A stretch of DNA of 64,000 bases, from contig NC_064555.1 in the NCBI RefSeq assembly GCF_023856365.1, forward strand, positions 17,990,254 to 18,054,253, in the 5' to 3' direction. This stretch comes from Brienomyrus brachyistius (taxonomy: Eukaryota; Chordata; Actinopteri; Osteoglossiformes; Mormyridae). Positions 38,151 through 51,700 of this stretch are shown here, piece by piece. The translations under genes and the position numbers were made by a program. Each line of letters starts with the position of its first letter. Positions within the stretch are counted from its first letter, which is position 1. The notes beneath the pieces are model-generated. The model worked only from the letters and a program-made list of their open reading frames with translations. It made no database searches and had not been told where the DNA came from.

Positions 38151-41100
38151 GTCCAGATCAGTATTATTTGGTGTCCCTAACAAACTGGCCATGGAACGTA
38201 TATTTTAATAACACAATGACAGCACCGAAGGCACGTTCCAGGGAGGGTGGGGGAGCGCACCCGTCAGCCCCCATAATCCACCATGCAGTTACTGAAAAGT
38301 AAGCAGGAGCATTTACACAGAGAGTGTGGAAGAGAATGCAAAGTGCACTTCTGGGTAGGCCGACCAGATAATCCATATCAGGGAGGACACTTCAAGCTAC
38401 TCCAGGTTTTACAAACTATTTTAAATCTGAGAGGCACCTGTTCTTCGCTAAATATCTCACTCCTTGTGCTTTGACTGCTTTGATTGAAAAACTCATCCAG
38501 CTGTTACACATTAATATTAGTGGCATATGCATGATTATAGGACACTGACCAATAAGCACACAGCAAGAACTCGGTGCTCAACTGAGATCCCGGGTCTTTT
38601 AATTGAAACGGTATTTTAAAAATCCTGTCCTAGTTCCCTACTTCTGGAGGAAAGTTTGTAGTCCAAGAGCAGATTTGTTGAATTTCCGAGGAACATTTGG
38701 GGAATTTTTTTACTGTCAGTGGATGTCCCGAACATTAATATTATCTCCTTTTTCTAAAAAGTGTCTCGTTTTTATAAGTCAGCGCATGGCTGGTTAAAAG
38801 CACATTCCTAGAACCAGATAATCTCTTAGCAAGTTTCCGTTGGCCAGTTATTTATATAAGGTAGTAAAGACACTCACCACTGAACAGCCGCTAGTAGAAG
38901 TGCTTTCATAATCCTTATAAGACCCACAACATTATCTACATCTGCCCTAAATATCTGCTACAGTATGCATTAGTACGTTAGTTACAACGTGTACGAGATT
39001 TGAAGTTGCGGTAAATTATAAATAATCTGTTGTCATCGTAATTCGTCCATGAAACACTGAAACATAAAGAGGTAATAGAATATTACCTAGACATACAAAG
39101 CAGGAGAAACAAACAAAACAGCGATCTATACAGAGCCCCCGGTGCAGTGACTCATGGACTCATTTGTCCTTCAGCTGTAACGCTTTTGTTGTCATTGATT
39201 TGTTGCTGGTTCCGCTGATTTTCTTTCCTGTGTTAAAAGCAGCTCTGATGATTTCGCGTATATTTCATGATCCAAACTAGGACCGTCGGAACCGTGGGTC
39301 TCGTAATCGCTTGTGGGAAATTATTATTACTATTGTTGTTGTTAATAATAATAAATAAATAATAATAATAATAATAATAATAAAATAATGATAATAAAAT
39401 AATTTATAACAATTGGTCTTTAAAGAAGTTTTATATAGTAGAACCGTAGCGACTTGAAACTTAACTGAGCAAAAAGGAAATGTCCAAAGATGAGCTGACT
39501 TTCCCAACCTGCTGCTATTTAATGACGGCTGAGCAATAACTCGCTGAGCAGCTCGTAGACACAGCAGGTTACACGTGTCTGTTAAGACAGGACTTTAGCG
39601 GGGAGGTGATGTCTTAACGGTTTCATCATTGCACAAGGTGTGGTCGCCATGCATCTCGAATAACATAACTGTTCATATTGATTAGATTATAGGTTTACTG
39701 CCCAATTTAGTAACTAATATCGGCACAATGTGACGGAAGAGAGAAGAATCTAGTTAATCTAATAAAACGGGGAACAATTCCATCTTATATTAAGTAAATA
39801 ATGTAATTAATGCTCCACGGACACCAGCGGCCGACCGTCTCCTAAATCATCACAGAGAGGACATGAAGCAGACGCTGGGCGTGACTGCGCCACCTGCGCA
39901 TGTGACTGCGGCTCAGGCCGCCTGCAGCTGCTCTCCTCACGCCGATAAACTCCGCGGACGAATCCGAATCCACATCACAAGCGCTAAAGAAGTGTCAGAA
40001 ACACCAACACCATCTCACGGGCTGTCAGACGGCAATAAAGAGAGGTTCTGCTGGTCCGGCGAGGAGCGGCATTTGGTCTTGACAGGGATGATTACAAAAC
40101 CAGAGGTCACGAGTCATTCACAAGAACAGACACACGGCAGAAACAGGACGCAATGTCTAAGCAAAATTATTTTAACGGAGAATATTTCTACTGCATCAGT
40201 CCATGCATGATTGCCGGTTTAACACGGATGCCTAATTTCCCTTTCCAAGAAGACAGAACTTCAAAAACGTTTGTTACTGTTCGAATAGTTTCATCAGTGA
40301 TACTGTGGTGTGAAAAAATAACAGATTTTCACTTGTATTTTCCATCAAGACTGTGTAGATATTTTAAAAAACAGCTTCACACAAGGATGTTATTACCTTT
40401 TAAACTGCATATAATCAGGCTCAAATGTAACCAATTCCCCTGAGGTTAAAGGTGGAAGAACCGAGGAGGGACGAAATAACTCAATATACAGCGAGCTCGG
40501 CTGCAGATTTTCAGATTAAATCCGTATTTCGGAAACAAATCGCCCTTCCTCTGCGGAAATGCGAGGCTGCCCTCTAGTGACTGTAGGAAGAATTTCACAT
40601 AAAACTTTATTTTCAGCTGCAGCGCCAGATCATTACTAATGGCCAACGCCTCCCCTCACAAGTGTGATCGAGCAAGTATTATACAACCGTTAGCTGAAAG
40701 TTACTTTTACTTTTTTCTCAAAAAAATAAAGCAGAACCCACTTTAGTTCATTCAAGGAGGCCGCTATCTAAAGCGAGGAGGCCGCTATCTTTTTACACTT
40801 CATACCACACAGAAAATACTACTGTCTCTGTGTATCAGTTGCGATTAAAAATATATATTATCGTCGATTACCGATAATATCGTCAAATGTCAAAAGCCTA
40901 CTATAAAGTATCGTTGATTTTAAAGTATATGTAATGTACGTTTAGATTTAATTGAAATGTCGTTTATGGGTCCTTCTTTCTGTGCCGCTCCTAATTGTTA
41001 AAAATGCGGATTTTACTTAACACCACTGGCTACGAGAACTTCCTTGTGGATATAATGCATGATTAGGAGGTACCAGCCTGATAGTGAAAAACCCATAACC

Positions 41101-41165
41101 GCAGTATGAAAAATGTGAATCTGGCACATTGTGAAGGCCATTTCAAGATAACACGCCTGACATAC
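38151..41165. other. intergenic stretch downstream of pdcd6ip
   Basis: Mostly unique AT-rich sequence with one AAT microsatellite. GTCGATTACCGATAATATCG near 40865 resembles a decayed hAT-type repeat. No coding exon recognised. Confidence 0.5.
39320..39400. repeat. (AAT)n microsatellite
   Basis: Interrupted AAT/AAAT repeats, about 80 bp. Confidence 0.9.
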
Positions 41166-42537
41166 ATTCTGTAACAAATCTTAATTTTATTTATGATTAG
41201 TTTACAGAGCATACATGTACCTGGCGCATAGCGGTGTTCGCAGGGCTGTCTGCAGCTGGTTATGCAGATGCAGCGCTTTTCACATACGGCTCCCAGAGTT
41301 TGCTTTAAACCGTGGTTACATTTTTAATCTTATTTTTTTTTGCATAGTTGCTGCCCCTTACAGGGTGAGGAGAATGACATCGATATCGTAAACAGAGTTA
41401 ACAACGAGAAGGAAAACTTCAAAAGTCAAGACGATTAATACCCTGAGTACAACAGGGTTACCAGATTAGGCGATCTGTAACAAATGAAGAATCAGAAGCA
41501 ATGGTTTGGAACTACAGGCTCCTATGCTCCAATAGCGATAGCGCTAAAAGAAAAAACACTTGAAGCCAGTGGACCACGCGCACTGGCGATCAGGTCCACA
41601 GAAACGTCAAAGACGCTGATCGTCATTACCTTCAGACACTTAACAGTCGATTCCATCAACAGCACGGTCCCAGAATTATCATTAGTGCAACATTTTATAA
41701 GAGCAGGAGGCTTCAGCGAGGCCGGAGTGCTCACTGCCAGATTGACGTCACTGACCACGATGAACCTTCACGTGAGTGTCACGCGCAAAGGGCCAGGGTT
41801 TCCAACTAAAGAGGAGCGATGGAAAGGCTTATGTACAACGTGATTTTAATCAAGTTTAAAACAAACAAAAAAAAAATCAGATGCAAAACATTTTTTGTTA
41901 AAGACAGATGGAGTCTTTTATACAGTTTCATCATTAATGTACCAAGTAACCCACAAGGTATTGATTGTAAGAGTAAAGAACAGAAAAAGAAACTGGTGTT
42001 TGCCCAGCTGAAGCTCAATAAATCGTTACTGAACATTTTCTTGAAATCCTGCCCCTAATATAATACACATAAACATCTAGAGAGCACTTCATTACCTTAT
42101 TCAGTATAAAAATAATATATAGTAGCGAGATAGAGGAAACGTTTTCATGAGAATTGCAAACAATAAGTCAGTCTTCCCGTTTCCAGGGGCCTGGTCTGAT
42201 CACTGTGCGCAGTATCTGTGCAGACCCGCTGGTCAATATTACGGCACAGCAAAGATGGCAAACAAGCGGAGGCAGCCCACCCGCCTGCCTGCGCAGGCCA
42301 GCAGATCTGCACAACTACTGCGCAGCTCTGATGCCCTGAAACCCAAGTGCCTTCTTGGGTGCCTGCCGTTCCCCGTCCCTAGTGTTTAAACACGATGCAT
42401 CTGGATGCAAAGCTATTAGTGAACATAAGAAGTGTTAAGAGAAAAATAAAAGAAGCGACGGAGACTAGGAAAGTTATGCTGGGAAAGGTTAGACTGTGGC
42501 AGGATGCACGGTGATGTTGCTGTCAGAAAAGCGCCAC
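41166..42537 (-). other. pdcd6ip: putative pdcd6ip 3'UTR
   Basis: Follows the TAG codon without another recognisable exon. The first canonical AATAAA read on the minus strand is at 41186-41191, implying a 3'UTR of about 1.35 kb. An ATTAAA variant near 41844 could give a shorter form. The exact end is inferred. Confidence 0.5.
41186..41191 (-). terminator. candidate poly(A) signal of pdcd6ip
   Basis: AATAAA on the minus strand (TTTATT on plus), the first canonical hexamer after the pdcd6ip stop codon. Confidence 0.4.
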
Positions 42538-42709
42538 CTATTGCTGGGGGAAGTACGGCTGTTGAGGCTGCGGTGGCTGCTGGGAGTACGGGTACGGCTG
42601 CTGGGTGGCTCCCGGGTATCCGGGCTGGGCTGACGGCTGGTACGTCATGTAGGGCATGTTGTACTGCCCGTAGCTGTATGGGTTGTAGGCCACGGGCATG
42701 GGGAAGTAC
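42538..42709 (-). CDS. pdcd6ip: pdcd6ip exon 18 (C-terminus and stop)
   Basis: A 172-nt terminal coding segment: [20 protein letters not shown], then a Gln/Pro/Tyr-rich tail ending YFPQQ and TAG at 42538-42540. The YGQYNMPY block and the YPQQ-like ending match vertebrate ALIX. Confidence 0.96.
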
Positions 42710-45700
42710 CTGCGAGGGAAACAGCCGCGGTCACCAAGGTCCACAGCTCAGCTCCCGCAGGCAAACGCAGCAGCTGCACCATGGCGCTTACCCGGGGTAG
42801 CCCTGGTAGGTGGGGTAGGGAGGCCCCTGGGCTTGCGGGGCCTGGGGGGCCATGGCCGGGGCAGAGGCCGCAGGCAGAACAGGAACCGGAGCGGCCTGCA
42901 ATGGCGCCGCAGCCGCTGAGGGAGGGGCACAGGCTGGCGGAGAAGAGAAGTTCGGGGGAGGGGGCCTTGCGGGGGGTGAGGGCTTGCTGGGCTGCTGCTG
43001 AGGTTGCTGTGGGGTAGACAGAGAGACATCAGTCAGAACGGGACCTGGAACCTGGAACCAGGAACCTGGCACTCGGCTGTTCCGCCCCCAGAACCGGGAG
43101 GCCAGTGAATGCAAACAATCGTGTTCAAAATATCAGAGAAACCTATACAACTACAGAAAGACACTGGTCTGCACACTGCCATGTACGCAGCCGCTGTCGT
43201 TGCACTTGTGGCCATCGTGTTGGCTTTAACCAGTCTGCCCATTCTCCGCTGACCTTTCTTGTTATTGTGGTGTTTTCAGCCAGAGAAATGTCAAAGACTG
43301 CTTGTGTTTTTTCTTTGTTCACACCGTTCTCTAAACACTACTCACCATAGGAGGGTGATTCGTTTGCTGGTGCCATGCGTTGTACTTCCAGCATCTCAGA
43401 ATCACCCCATACTCAAAATCAGGTGTCTGTGCTGCCAACACCCAGTGAGCCACCAAGCCTATCAGGTGGCGGAACACACTGGGGCACAGCCACCTGATTG
43501 GCTGTTTGGAGGAGCAGCTGGTCACTGAGAACAGGCAGCTTATCACACTCACTGGGCAGACGGCTGATATACTTACGAACACGGTCCTGGGGGCCGGTGT
43601 AGGGCCCCCAGCACTGGCAGGGGGGGTGGCCCCAGGGCCCGCCTGGTAGGAGGGCACGGTGAAAGAGGGGGCACTGGGTTCCCGTGCGATGCTCTGCTGC
43701 AGTTCCCTGCAAAGCGAGCAGAGGGAATCCTCAGCCAGTGTCCGGGGGGAGGGTGGTGGTGTCACAAACATACAGCCAAGAGAAATCAGGATACCACACT
43801 GGGGGGGGGGGGGGTGACCCCCACACTCTTACTTGAGCAGCTCGTCTCTCTCGGTTTTGCGGGCGAAGACGATGTCGCTGCATTTGTTTTGGAAGCGCAG
43901 GAGAATTTCAGTCAAGTCGTTGTAAAACTGTTGGGGGACGAGACAGCTCATCAGAAGGGTTAGGGTTAGGTTAGGTTTAGGTTAGGTTAGGGTTAGGCCG
44001 AATCACTACACAGAACCTTCCAAAAAGTAAATCAAGCGGAAAAACAATATCCTGCTATAAGTCACTGACAGAAGCTCAATCACTCAGGAATCAGAAAGAA
44101 TAAGTCCCACAGCAGAAATTGTGGCTGCACTCAGGGCAAACAGACCCATAACCCAGACTGACTGCGAGTCCCTCCTGCCTGACACTCACCTTTGTTCCCT
44201 CCCGCAGGTTGCCGGAGATCTCCACGTAGCTGTCATGTGCAGCGGCCAGCTTCTTCAGGACCTCCTCCCGCTGGTTGGCCTCCATGTTGGACTGCTTCAA
44301 GGCGGAGAATTCCTGGTGGGACGTCTGGGGGGGGGGGGGGGGTGGAGGAGGAGGTACATTGGTGTAAATGCGCACGAGCAGAACAACTCGGCGAAATGCA
44401 CCGGTGCCAACCAACGCAAACAGGCAGGACACAAGACAGCAACAGTGCCGTTATGGCCACCTCACCAGTACGGTTATCTAAAGCTACAAGCGGGCGATGC
44501 CAAGCAACTGTACAGTACGTTTCATGCACAGAGGGCATTCGAAATGCTTTACAGGGACAGAAGACACAGGTACATTTAAAAATCTATTTGAGTAAGACTA
44601 TCTAATTAGCTATTCACACAAACAATAAACTGCATAAAACAAAATAAGTAATAAAGCAAATTTAAAAATGATTTAACCAGAGTAGAGTTTTTAGCTGGAC
44701 TTAAAAATGGCTGCCGTTGGTCCCCGTGGGCTCTCTTCCAGTACAGTGGCTAAATGCTGACTGATTTTGTCTGAATTTATTTCTAAGCACGATTAGGAGG
44801 CCTGTCACTAGCAATCTAAGAGCTGGCAGGCCTGTTGGGTGTGCGTTTTGGGCCTGAGCCATTATGTGATTTATCAACAAAGGATTAAAGTGGACGGCGA
44901 TGCAAGGAGCTGAGAATGCGACTGAGGTGCTCATTTTTCTCGGTCCACGCAAGTCTGCTAGTAGCAGCACCGAGAATAAGCTCCAGTCGTCTACTGGTCT
45001 GTTTAGCTGGCCAGTAACGAGACCACTGCAGAGCAGCTGGGGGATGAAGGCTTGGATCAGCAAATCCAGATCCAGTCGGGATAAGACACCAACGAACTGG
45101 GTGATGTACCTGATTTATGACGGACTGGTTAACAACAGCCCTGTAACTGTCCAGTTTACAAATCACCCAGCTTACTCTGAGGCACCTAACTGCGCAATAG
45201 TTACAACTGACATAAGTTCACAGTTTGCACATCTGTTTCTAAGCAGTTAAAACCATCATTTTAAAAAGTTGGTGGGGGAGGGTCAAGACCCCAGGTGCCA
45301 AGTGTGAACACATAGCATTGGCACTTCCAAAATGTTGCAGGTGATGGGGTTAAATTCTGACTTGTGATTTCTATGCAGTGGTGAGGGCAGCTTATTACCA
45401 CATCATATTAATGAAGAAAGATGCAAGTTTGTCACACTGGCTGACAATTTGGTGCGACAGGCATTGCGGGGCGGGGGGGAATATGATGCTGTGCTTTAGA
45501 TCCTTTACAGCCTCCTAAAGTTTAACCCTCTATTATCCAGAAGCACGGCTGCTAAACTCCAAGAGGCTACAGGGACGCAGCTACGTCGCATGTTGCATGT
45601 GCTGGTCCTGGTGATGTTCCTGCAAGGACAGGCATTAACTCAGACCTGCACGTTACTCAGCAGCTCCTCCTGGGTCCGCAGATTCTGCTGCACCGTCTGT

Positions 45701-48700
45701 CTGTAGCTGCCGTACATGTTGTTGAGCTCTGAGACTGACAGGGCCTCCTCGTCGATGGCTCCGTCCTGGGCCAGAGCGGTGAGGAACTTGCTGGTCATAT
45801 CGAACTGCACAGACTTGATGTCACTCTCCAGTTGCTCTCGCTCCTTCTTCAGCTGTTCCAGCTGAGCCAGCTGGCTGCGCAGGACATTCACCACCTGCAC
45901 AGGGGAGATGTGTGGCTGTAATTAGTTCAGGAACTTGGCGATTTTACCGTTGGAGGCGGGAAGGCTGACGGCAGGACGGCGGAGTGTCAGCAGTGTGGCA
46001 TGGCTCGAATGCGAGCCATGAGGCAGGAGCACCGGGCCGAGACTAGGTCACGCACTCACCTCACTGCCCTGCAGAGTCATGGCCGGGTTGGCGGACGGGA
46101 TGGCGGCGCTGAGCTCGGGCTCCGGCTTACACAGCAGGGCGATCATCTCGCAGTGAGCGTTGTAGCGCTCACGCACCACCTGGTCTGCTTGCACTGCCTT
46201 GTCCAGTACATTGCGATAGTTTGTCCCCTCTGGAACCGGGGGGGTGTGGGGGGGGCAAAAGGAACAGCATTACAGGGGCGCTCCCGCACTGGGCCACCTC
46301 ACGCAGGGCGCTCCAGCACTGGGTGGCTCTTTGGAAACAGGCGTGGCCACGGAATTCGCATGAAATCAATGATGATGAATCAACAGGGAACTAGAGACCT
46401 CTTCCACATGCCTACCGGTGGCTTACGGAAAACATTCACCTGCTCTCAGGGGCTTGTATAGCTCCCCAGAAGCTGTTCTGCTCCAGCGCTGACTGAACTT
46501 GGTCCTCAGGTCACTGTCTGTGGACTCCTCGTCATCTAGCATTTTCAGAGACTGAGGGGAGGAGAGAACATTGGTCACATTTTCTGTGGCTCAGGATGGC
46601 AGCCTGGGTGGCTGGGCTCAGGTGTGGCTGGGGGGCACTAACTTCGTCGAGGATCTCCCGGTTCCTCTGCAGCAGGTCAGGTAGATCCTTGATGAGCTGC
46701 TCAATGGTCTGCAGACCCCCCTGCTGGATGATGGAGCGGGACTTCTCCAGGATCGACTGGGGCACTGAATCCCCAGAGAGGTCCTCAAGGGCAGCAGGGA
46801 GGTTCAGTGAAGCCAGCACCCTGACAGGAATGTTACACGCATGTTTCTCTGTAACTGAACAGCTCCTGAAACAAGCACCCAAACCCTGATGGCGCAGTCT
46901 GACCGGCCACTACAGTACAGCCGCTCACCCGTTGCAGAGGTTCGTGGCCTCCCTCATGGTGCCGATGAGCTGGTTCATATTGTCGGCCTTCCGTTGATTG
47001 TAAGCACTCAAGGACTGCTGCACGATCATGGGAACCATCTTCTCAAAGAGATCTGTAATAAGCAAAACAAAATCAGGATGATGGGACCGACTTCACAGGT
47101 AATAAATGCCAATATAATGACCTGATTCCGGTTCTTCCACACGTAGTCACACTCCTAACCTACCAGCCAGCACTTTGCTGGTCTTACCAGTGAACTTCTG
47201 GCTGATGGGCGCCTGGATGGCAGTGGGCTTCACCAGGGCAGCCTTGCCAATCTGCTCCAGGTCCTTCTGCTCTGGCACACGGTCATGGTAGATGAAGTCA
47301 TTGTCTTTCTTCCCGGCTGTCAAAGCACGTGCAATCTTGTTGGAAAGGTCCTTCACGTTAACGTACTCGTCGTAGCGTGTTGCGACGGTCTTCACGAGCT
47401 CCGATGCATGCTGAACAAACAAGACGTGACAGCAAACGTAAGCGACACAAGGGGCAGACACACAATGCGGCTTCTCTCGCCGTGGCAAAGTGCATCTGAC
47501 GTGACCGTCACCTGAAGCCTGCCAATCTCCTCCCCAAACTTCTTCTGCTGCTTGGCCAGAATGGACTGGTGGTACTCGGCGTTGGCCTGCATGATGCAGT
47601 GCTTGGCAGCCAGCACCGGCAGCACCTCCTGGAAATAAAAATACTGACCAGGGGAGAGTCCAAGCACAAACAAGCACAAAGACACCACATGGGATGCAGG
47701 TGGAGAATACAAGAGAGAGAACAAAACACAGGAAATGAGAATTAAACATTAATGCTTCTGGCTGATCAAATCAGTGAAAAAAGAAAGAAGAAAACTGAAC
47801 AGGAAGAAAAACATTGGCTGGAATGACTGACACGGACAGATGAGCTCCTCATGGTCTGCTCCTCACAACAAATTTATGAAAGAAGACTGGCTTTCTGTCA
47901 GTTGTATATCTACGATATAAACCAGTCATCTTACAGGGTGCTCAGGAAGAGGGCATGGGGTTAGGGCAGCGTGAAAAGATGCAGCATATAGTGTACGAGG
48001 TGGGCCTATACATCCATACGGCATATAGTGTATGAGGCGGTACAGCATACGGTGTATGAGGTGGCCCTATACTTCCATACGGCACAGAGTGTGCAAGGCG
48101 GTATAGCCTGAAGTGTACGAGGTTGCCCTATACGTCCATACGGCATATAGCGTACGAGGCGGTACAGCATATAGTGTATGAGGTGGCCCCATACATCCAT
48201 ACAGCATATAGTGTACGAGGTTGCCCTATACGTCCTCATGGCATATAGCGTACGAGGTGGCACTGCATATAGTGTATGTGGTGAGCCTATACATCCATAT
48301 GGCCTATAGTGTGCATGACGGTACAGCATATAGTGTACGAGGTGGGCCTATACGTCCATACGGCATATAGTGTACGAGGTGGGCCTATACGTCCATACGG
48401 CATATAGTGTACGAGGTGGCCCTACACATCCGTATGGCATATGGCGTACAATCTATAACATGCCCCTAGTGTACGAGGTGACCTTGTCTGTACCATCAAT
48501 TAGTCATTTTGTTCAATTTTACGCTCTGAAATGTCTTCAGTACGTTATATAGTGAGTAAATCAGTTAATTTACACTGGTTTGCCATTCTGATCACAGAGG
48601 GTGGAAAAAAGCATCATTCAAGCCAATGTTATCTGATCAACAGTTCCTGTTTATTTGTTAACAGGTTAAATCAATGAATGTTCACTTCAGACAGGTCAAA

Positions 48701-51700
48701 GATCAGATGTATCTCTTGTATTTTCCTGTTAAGAATTAATTGTTAAATTAATCCTGTATTTCCTGAAGGGCCCACAACAGATACAATCATTTGCAAGTGA
48801 AATACTTTTTATTTATGCACAGAGTGAGCACAGCCTGTGTAAACCCTCCCCTTAAAGATCACATGTGTACATGTGCTGAGGGCTGGGGACCTTGGTCACT
48901 CATCCAAACAAGTTCCAGTACTTGGACAACAGTAAAATAACACATGGTTAGAGTCTGGCCATTCCAGAACATGGACCGTCTGTGGGTCACCGAGGACCAG
49001 ACAGGGCAACACTATTTCAGGCCTTTGATTCTCACTCCTATGCAGAGCAGCGGCAGCTCAGGAAGCCAGTACTCGGCACTCAGCAGCCTCTAGGTGGGCC
49101 ACCGACAAAAATCGAAGGACAGTGAACGTGGAAGCATCCCTGGTGTGTGCTGACAGGGTTCGAGAGACACAGAGTGAGACGCACATGACAAGTGGGTCAC
49201 AAGACCAAAGAGCAGACGAGCACAGATGGGAAAGAGTTCCATTTTCAAGAAGTCAAACAGACGAGACTGCAAGCGCCCAGCTGATACTGAGGGACACCAC
49301 TGTAACAGGCCGATGTGGCAGGAGCAGGCGGTGTCACACTGCAGCACAAACACTGGCCGTGTTTCCATGGTTACTGGGATCCTGAAATCTCTCTACTTCT
49401 CAAGGTTTAAAAAAAAAAAAAAAAACTAAATAAAATACAGATAATATGCGAAGAACTTGGAAAAAATGTGTTCGCCTGCAGCTCTGCTGATTGCCTTTTG
49501 TGTATCGGTATTGAATTTAAATTCACAACGACGTAGCTGCTATAACTGTTAGACTCCGTGTTTTACTGATGAAAAGTACAGTGCTACACAGCACAGAATT
49601 AGTGCTACCCGTCTGTCTTCTTAATCCTGATCAGGACTGGGGGTCCTGCACCCTGTGATGTCTGTGGGCTCTCTGTGGCAGAAGGGCGGGGGGGGGGGGT
49701 CTGGACCTACCTTGGGCAGGTTCTCTTTGTACTGACACTGCTTGAAGGCGTCGCTGTAGAAGTCTGCGGCCTGATTGGCCAACTTTGCGATTATAGCATC
49801 TTTCATTTTGTCTGCAAACCAGACAAACAGAAAACAATCTGTGTTTTGCCCCACAATATTAATAGCAGTCACTGCCTTCAGCTTTCAGCAATGACTTTTT
49901 AACTATAAACTTCAAATTCCATAATAAACTATATTTCATGTTGCATCCTAGCTTCTGTGAACTTTAAAATAACTTCTCAAATGAAAGAATACAATGGGCT
50001 CTAAAAAATTTATGGGGATAAATGAAAACAGTAAATCCATAAAAAGGTGTTGGTACAATGGATTTGCATTGTGTAATTATGTAATTCATGATATTTACAC
50101 GATTACAACATAGCACAAGTTCCATTTACGTTGCTCTGGCTCCCTCTAGTGGGAATCAGTGCATAGTGTAGCACTAAAATCCATAGATGAATGAAGTTGC
50201 ATGTCAATTACCGCAACATATTCTCACAGTACTGGGTCAAGCAAACTCATTTGGTCCTGGGCAGCTTTTAATAAGCTATCCCTTAATCAGCATGCACTCG
50301 GCTGCCCCTGCACTGAGACAGAGGTGCGATTAGGCGGCAGCAGGCGATCGCAGACTTAGGAGCGGCATGCGGCGCTGACACCGCCCCCACCCAGCACCAG
50401 GCCACTGGCCTTACCTGAAGTAGCCTTGATAAAGAAGACCTCCTGGGCCTGGGCCAGCATAATCTGGCTAAGGGTGCCGACGGTGTCCGGGGCGATGTCC
50501 ATGGTGGGCTCCCGGTTCAGCGCTGACAGCACCGTGTCTTTGATGTGGCTGAAAGCCCCGCTGGCCAGCTGGGGGGGGGATGTAATAGTTCAGAACATAT
50601 ATTCATCATCCAAATAGCTTACAAACATTTCAGCAGCTGGACACCCGGCAGACCTGACAGACAGACTGCAATGTCTCTCCTGGGACTCCTGCCCAGCAAC
50701 ACTGCAATAGCTGCCGCATGGGCTTCTCAGCGTTTGACTGACATCTTCAGATGCCCAGGAATAGTATAAGAAAAGGCACGGCATTCTGGGAGATGTGCGG
50801 CCCAGGCTGAGCGCCGGTGGTACCGCGGACGCTGCGGGGAGCTGCTCAGCCTACCACTGCAGTGAAACGTCACAGGGACCAGGCTCACAACGGGGGAGAC
50901 ATTAACGCGCACATCGCTGCAGCTTTCAGGAAGGTGGATGCCACACTAAAGTGCCCGGGTGCCTGATGGACAGCCGAGCCGCATCGGGAACGGAGGCGAA
51001 CAGGACAGACCAACGCGACAGGACATGACTGAGAGGACGGGTAACTGACCTGATACAACTTAGCAGCAGCCTTCAAGCTTTCGTCGTTCTCCAGGTTCTG
51101 CTCGGAGGCGATCTGGCTGGCCAGCGCCGCCACGTTGAACAGCACACATGTCTTCTCATAACCCAGGCTGGCCAGGGCTGTGGGCATCGAGCACACATGG
51201 GTACACAGACAGGGACACGAGCAGCCGAACCCACCTGAGACACTATGAGCAAGATGGCAAGTTTAAGTAGAGTTTCGCCCACTGTGGAATTGGCCCATTG
51301 ACAGTGACATGCCATTTTGCCCAGCTCTGCGTTGCCATGGCAATGGGCTCTGTGAGAATGTCAGCTAACATAATGTAAGCAGAGAGGCTCACTGCCCGGT
51401 CACACTGCATCAGCTACGGCTCCCAGGGCACAGAGGGACAGCCGGGGCACCCGCTCCCTTGGTGGCCCCGACAGAAGCAGGGAATCGCCCTTTGGGAAGG
51501 AGCGTGATCTGGAGCACAGGGTATTGGCACCCCTGGCTGGGCGGCTGGACCGTGACAGTGAGCGTGGAGGCAGAGCTCCCTGACAGGGCAGCTGGCTACT
51601 GCAGTGGAGAGCCACGCTGCATGCAGGCTGGGGCTTGCAGGACATGCATCTTTAAATATGTGCTTAGCAGGGTCGCCTGACACCTGCAGGGCGCACGCTT

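Noticed and set aside
42504..42919. Plus-strand ORFs of 98 and 73 aa opposite pdcd6ip exons 17-18
   Set aside because: They are antisense shadows of the GC-rich proline-coding exons.
43957..43997. Interstitial telomere or chromosome-fusion scar
   Set aside because: Only about 40 bp of mixed TTAGG/TTAGGG units inside an intron; too short and irregular to indicate fusion.
48780..49440. Possible processed retrocopy ending in an A-tract (49408-49425) in pdcd6ip intron 6
   Set aside because: An A-run is present, but no protein similarity, no matching target-site duplication and no recognisable parent were found.
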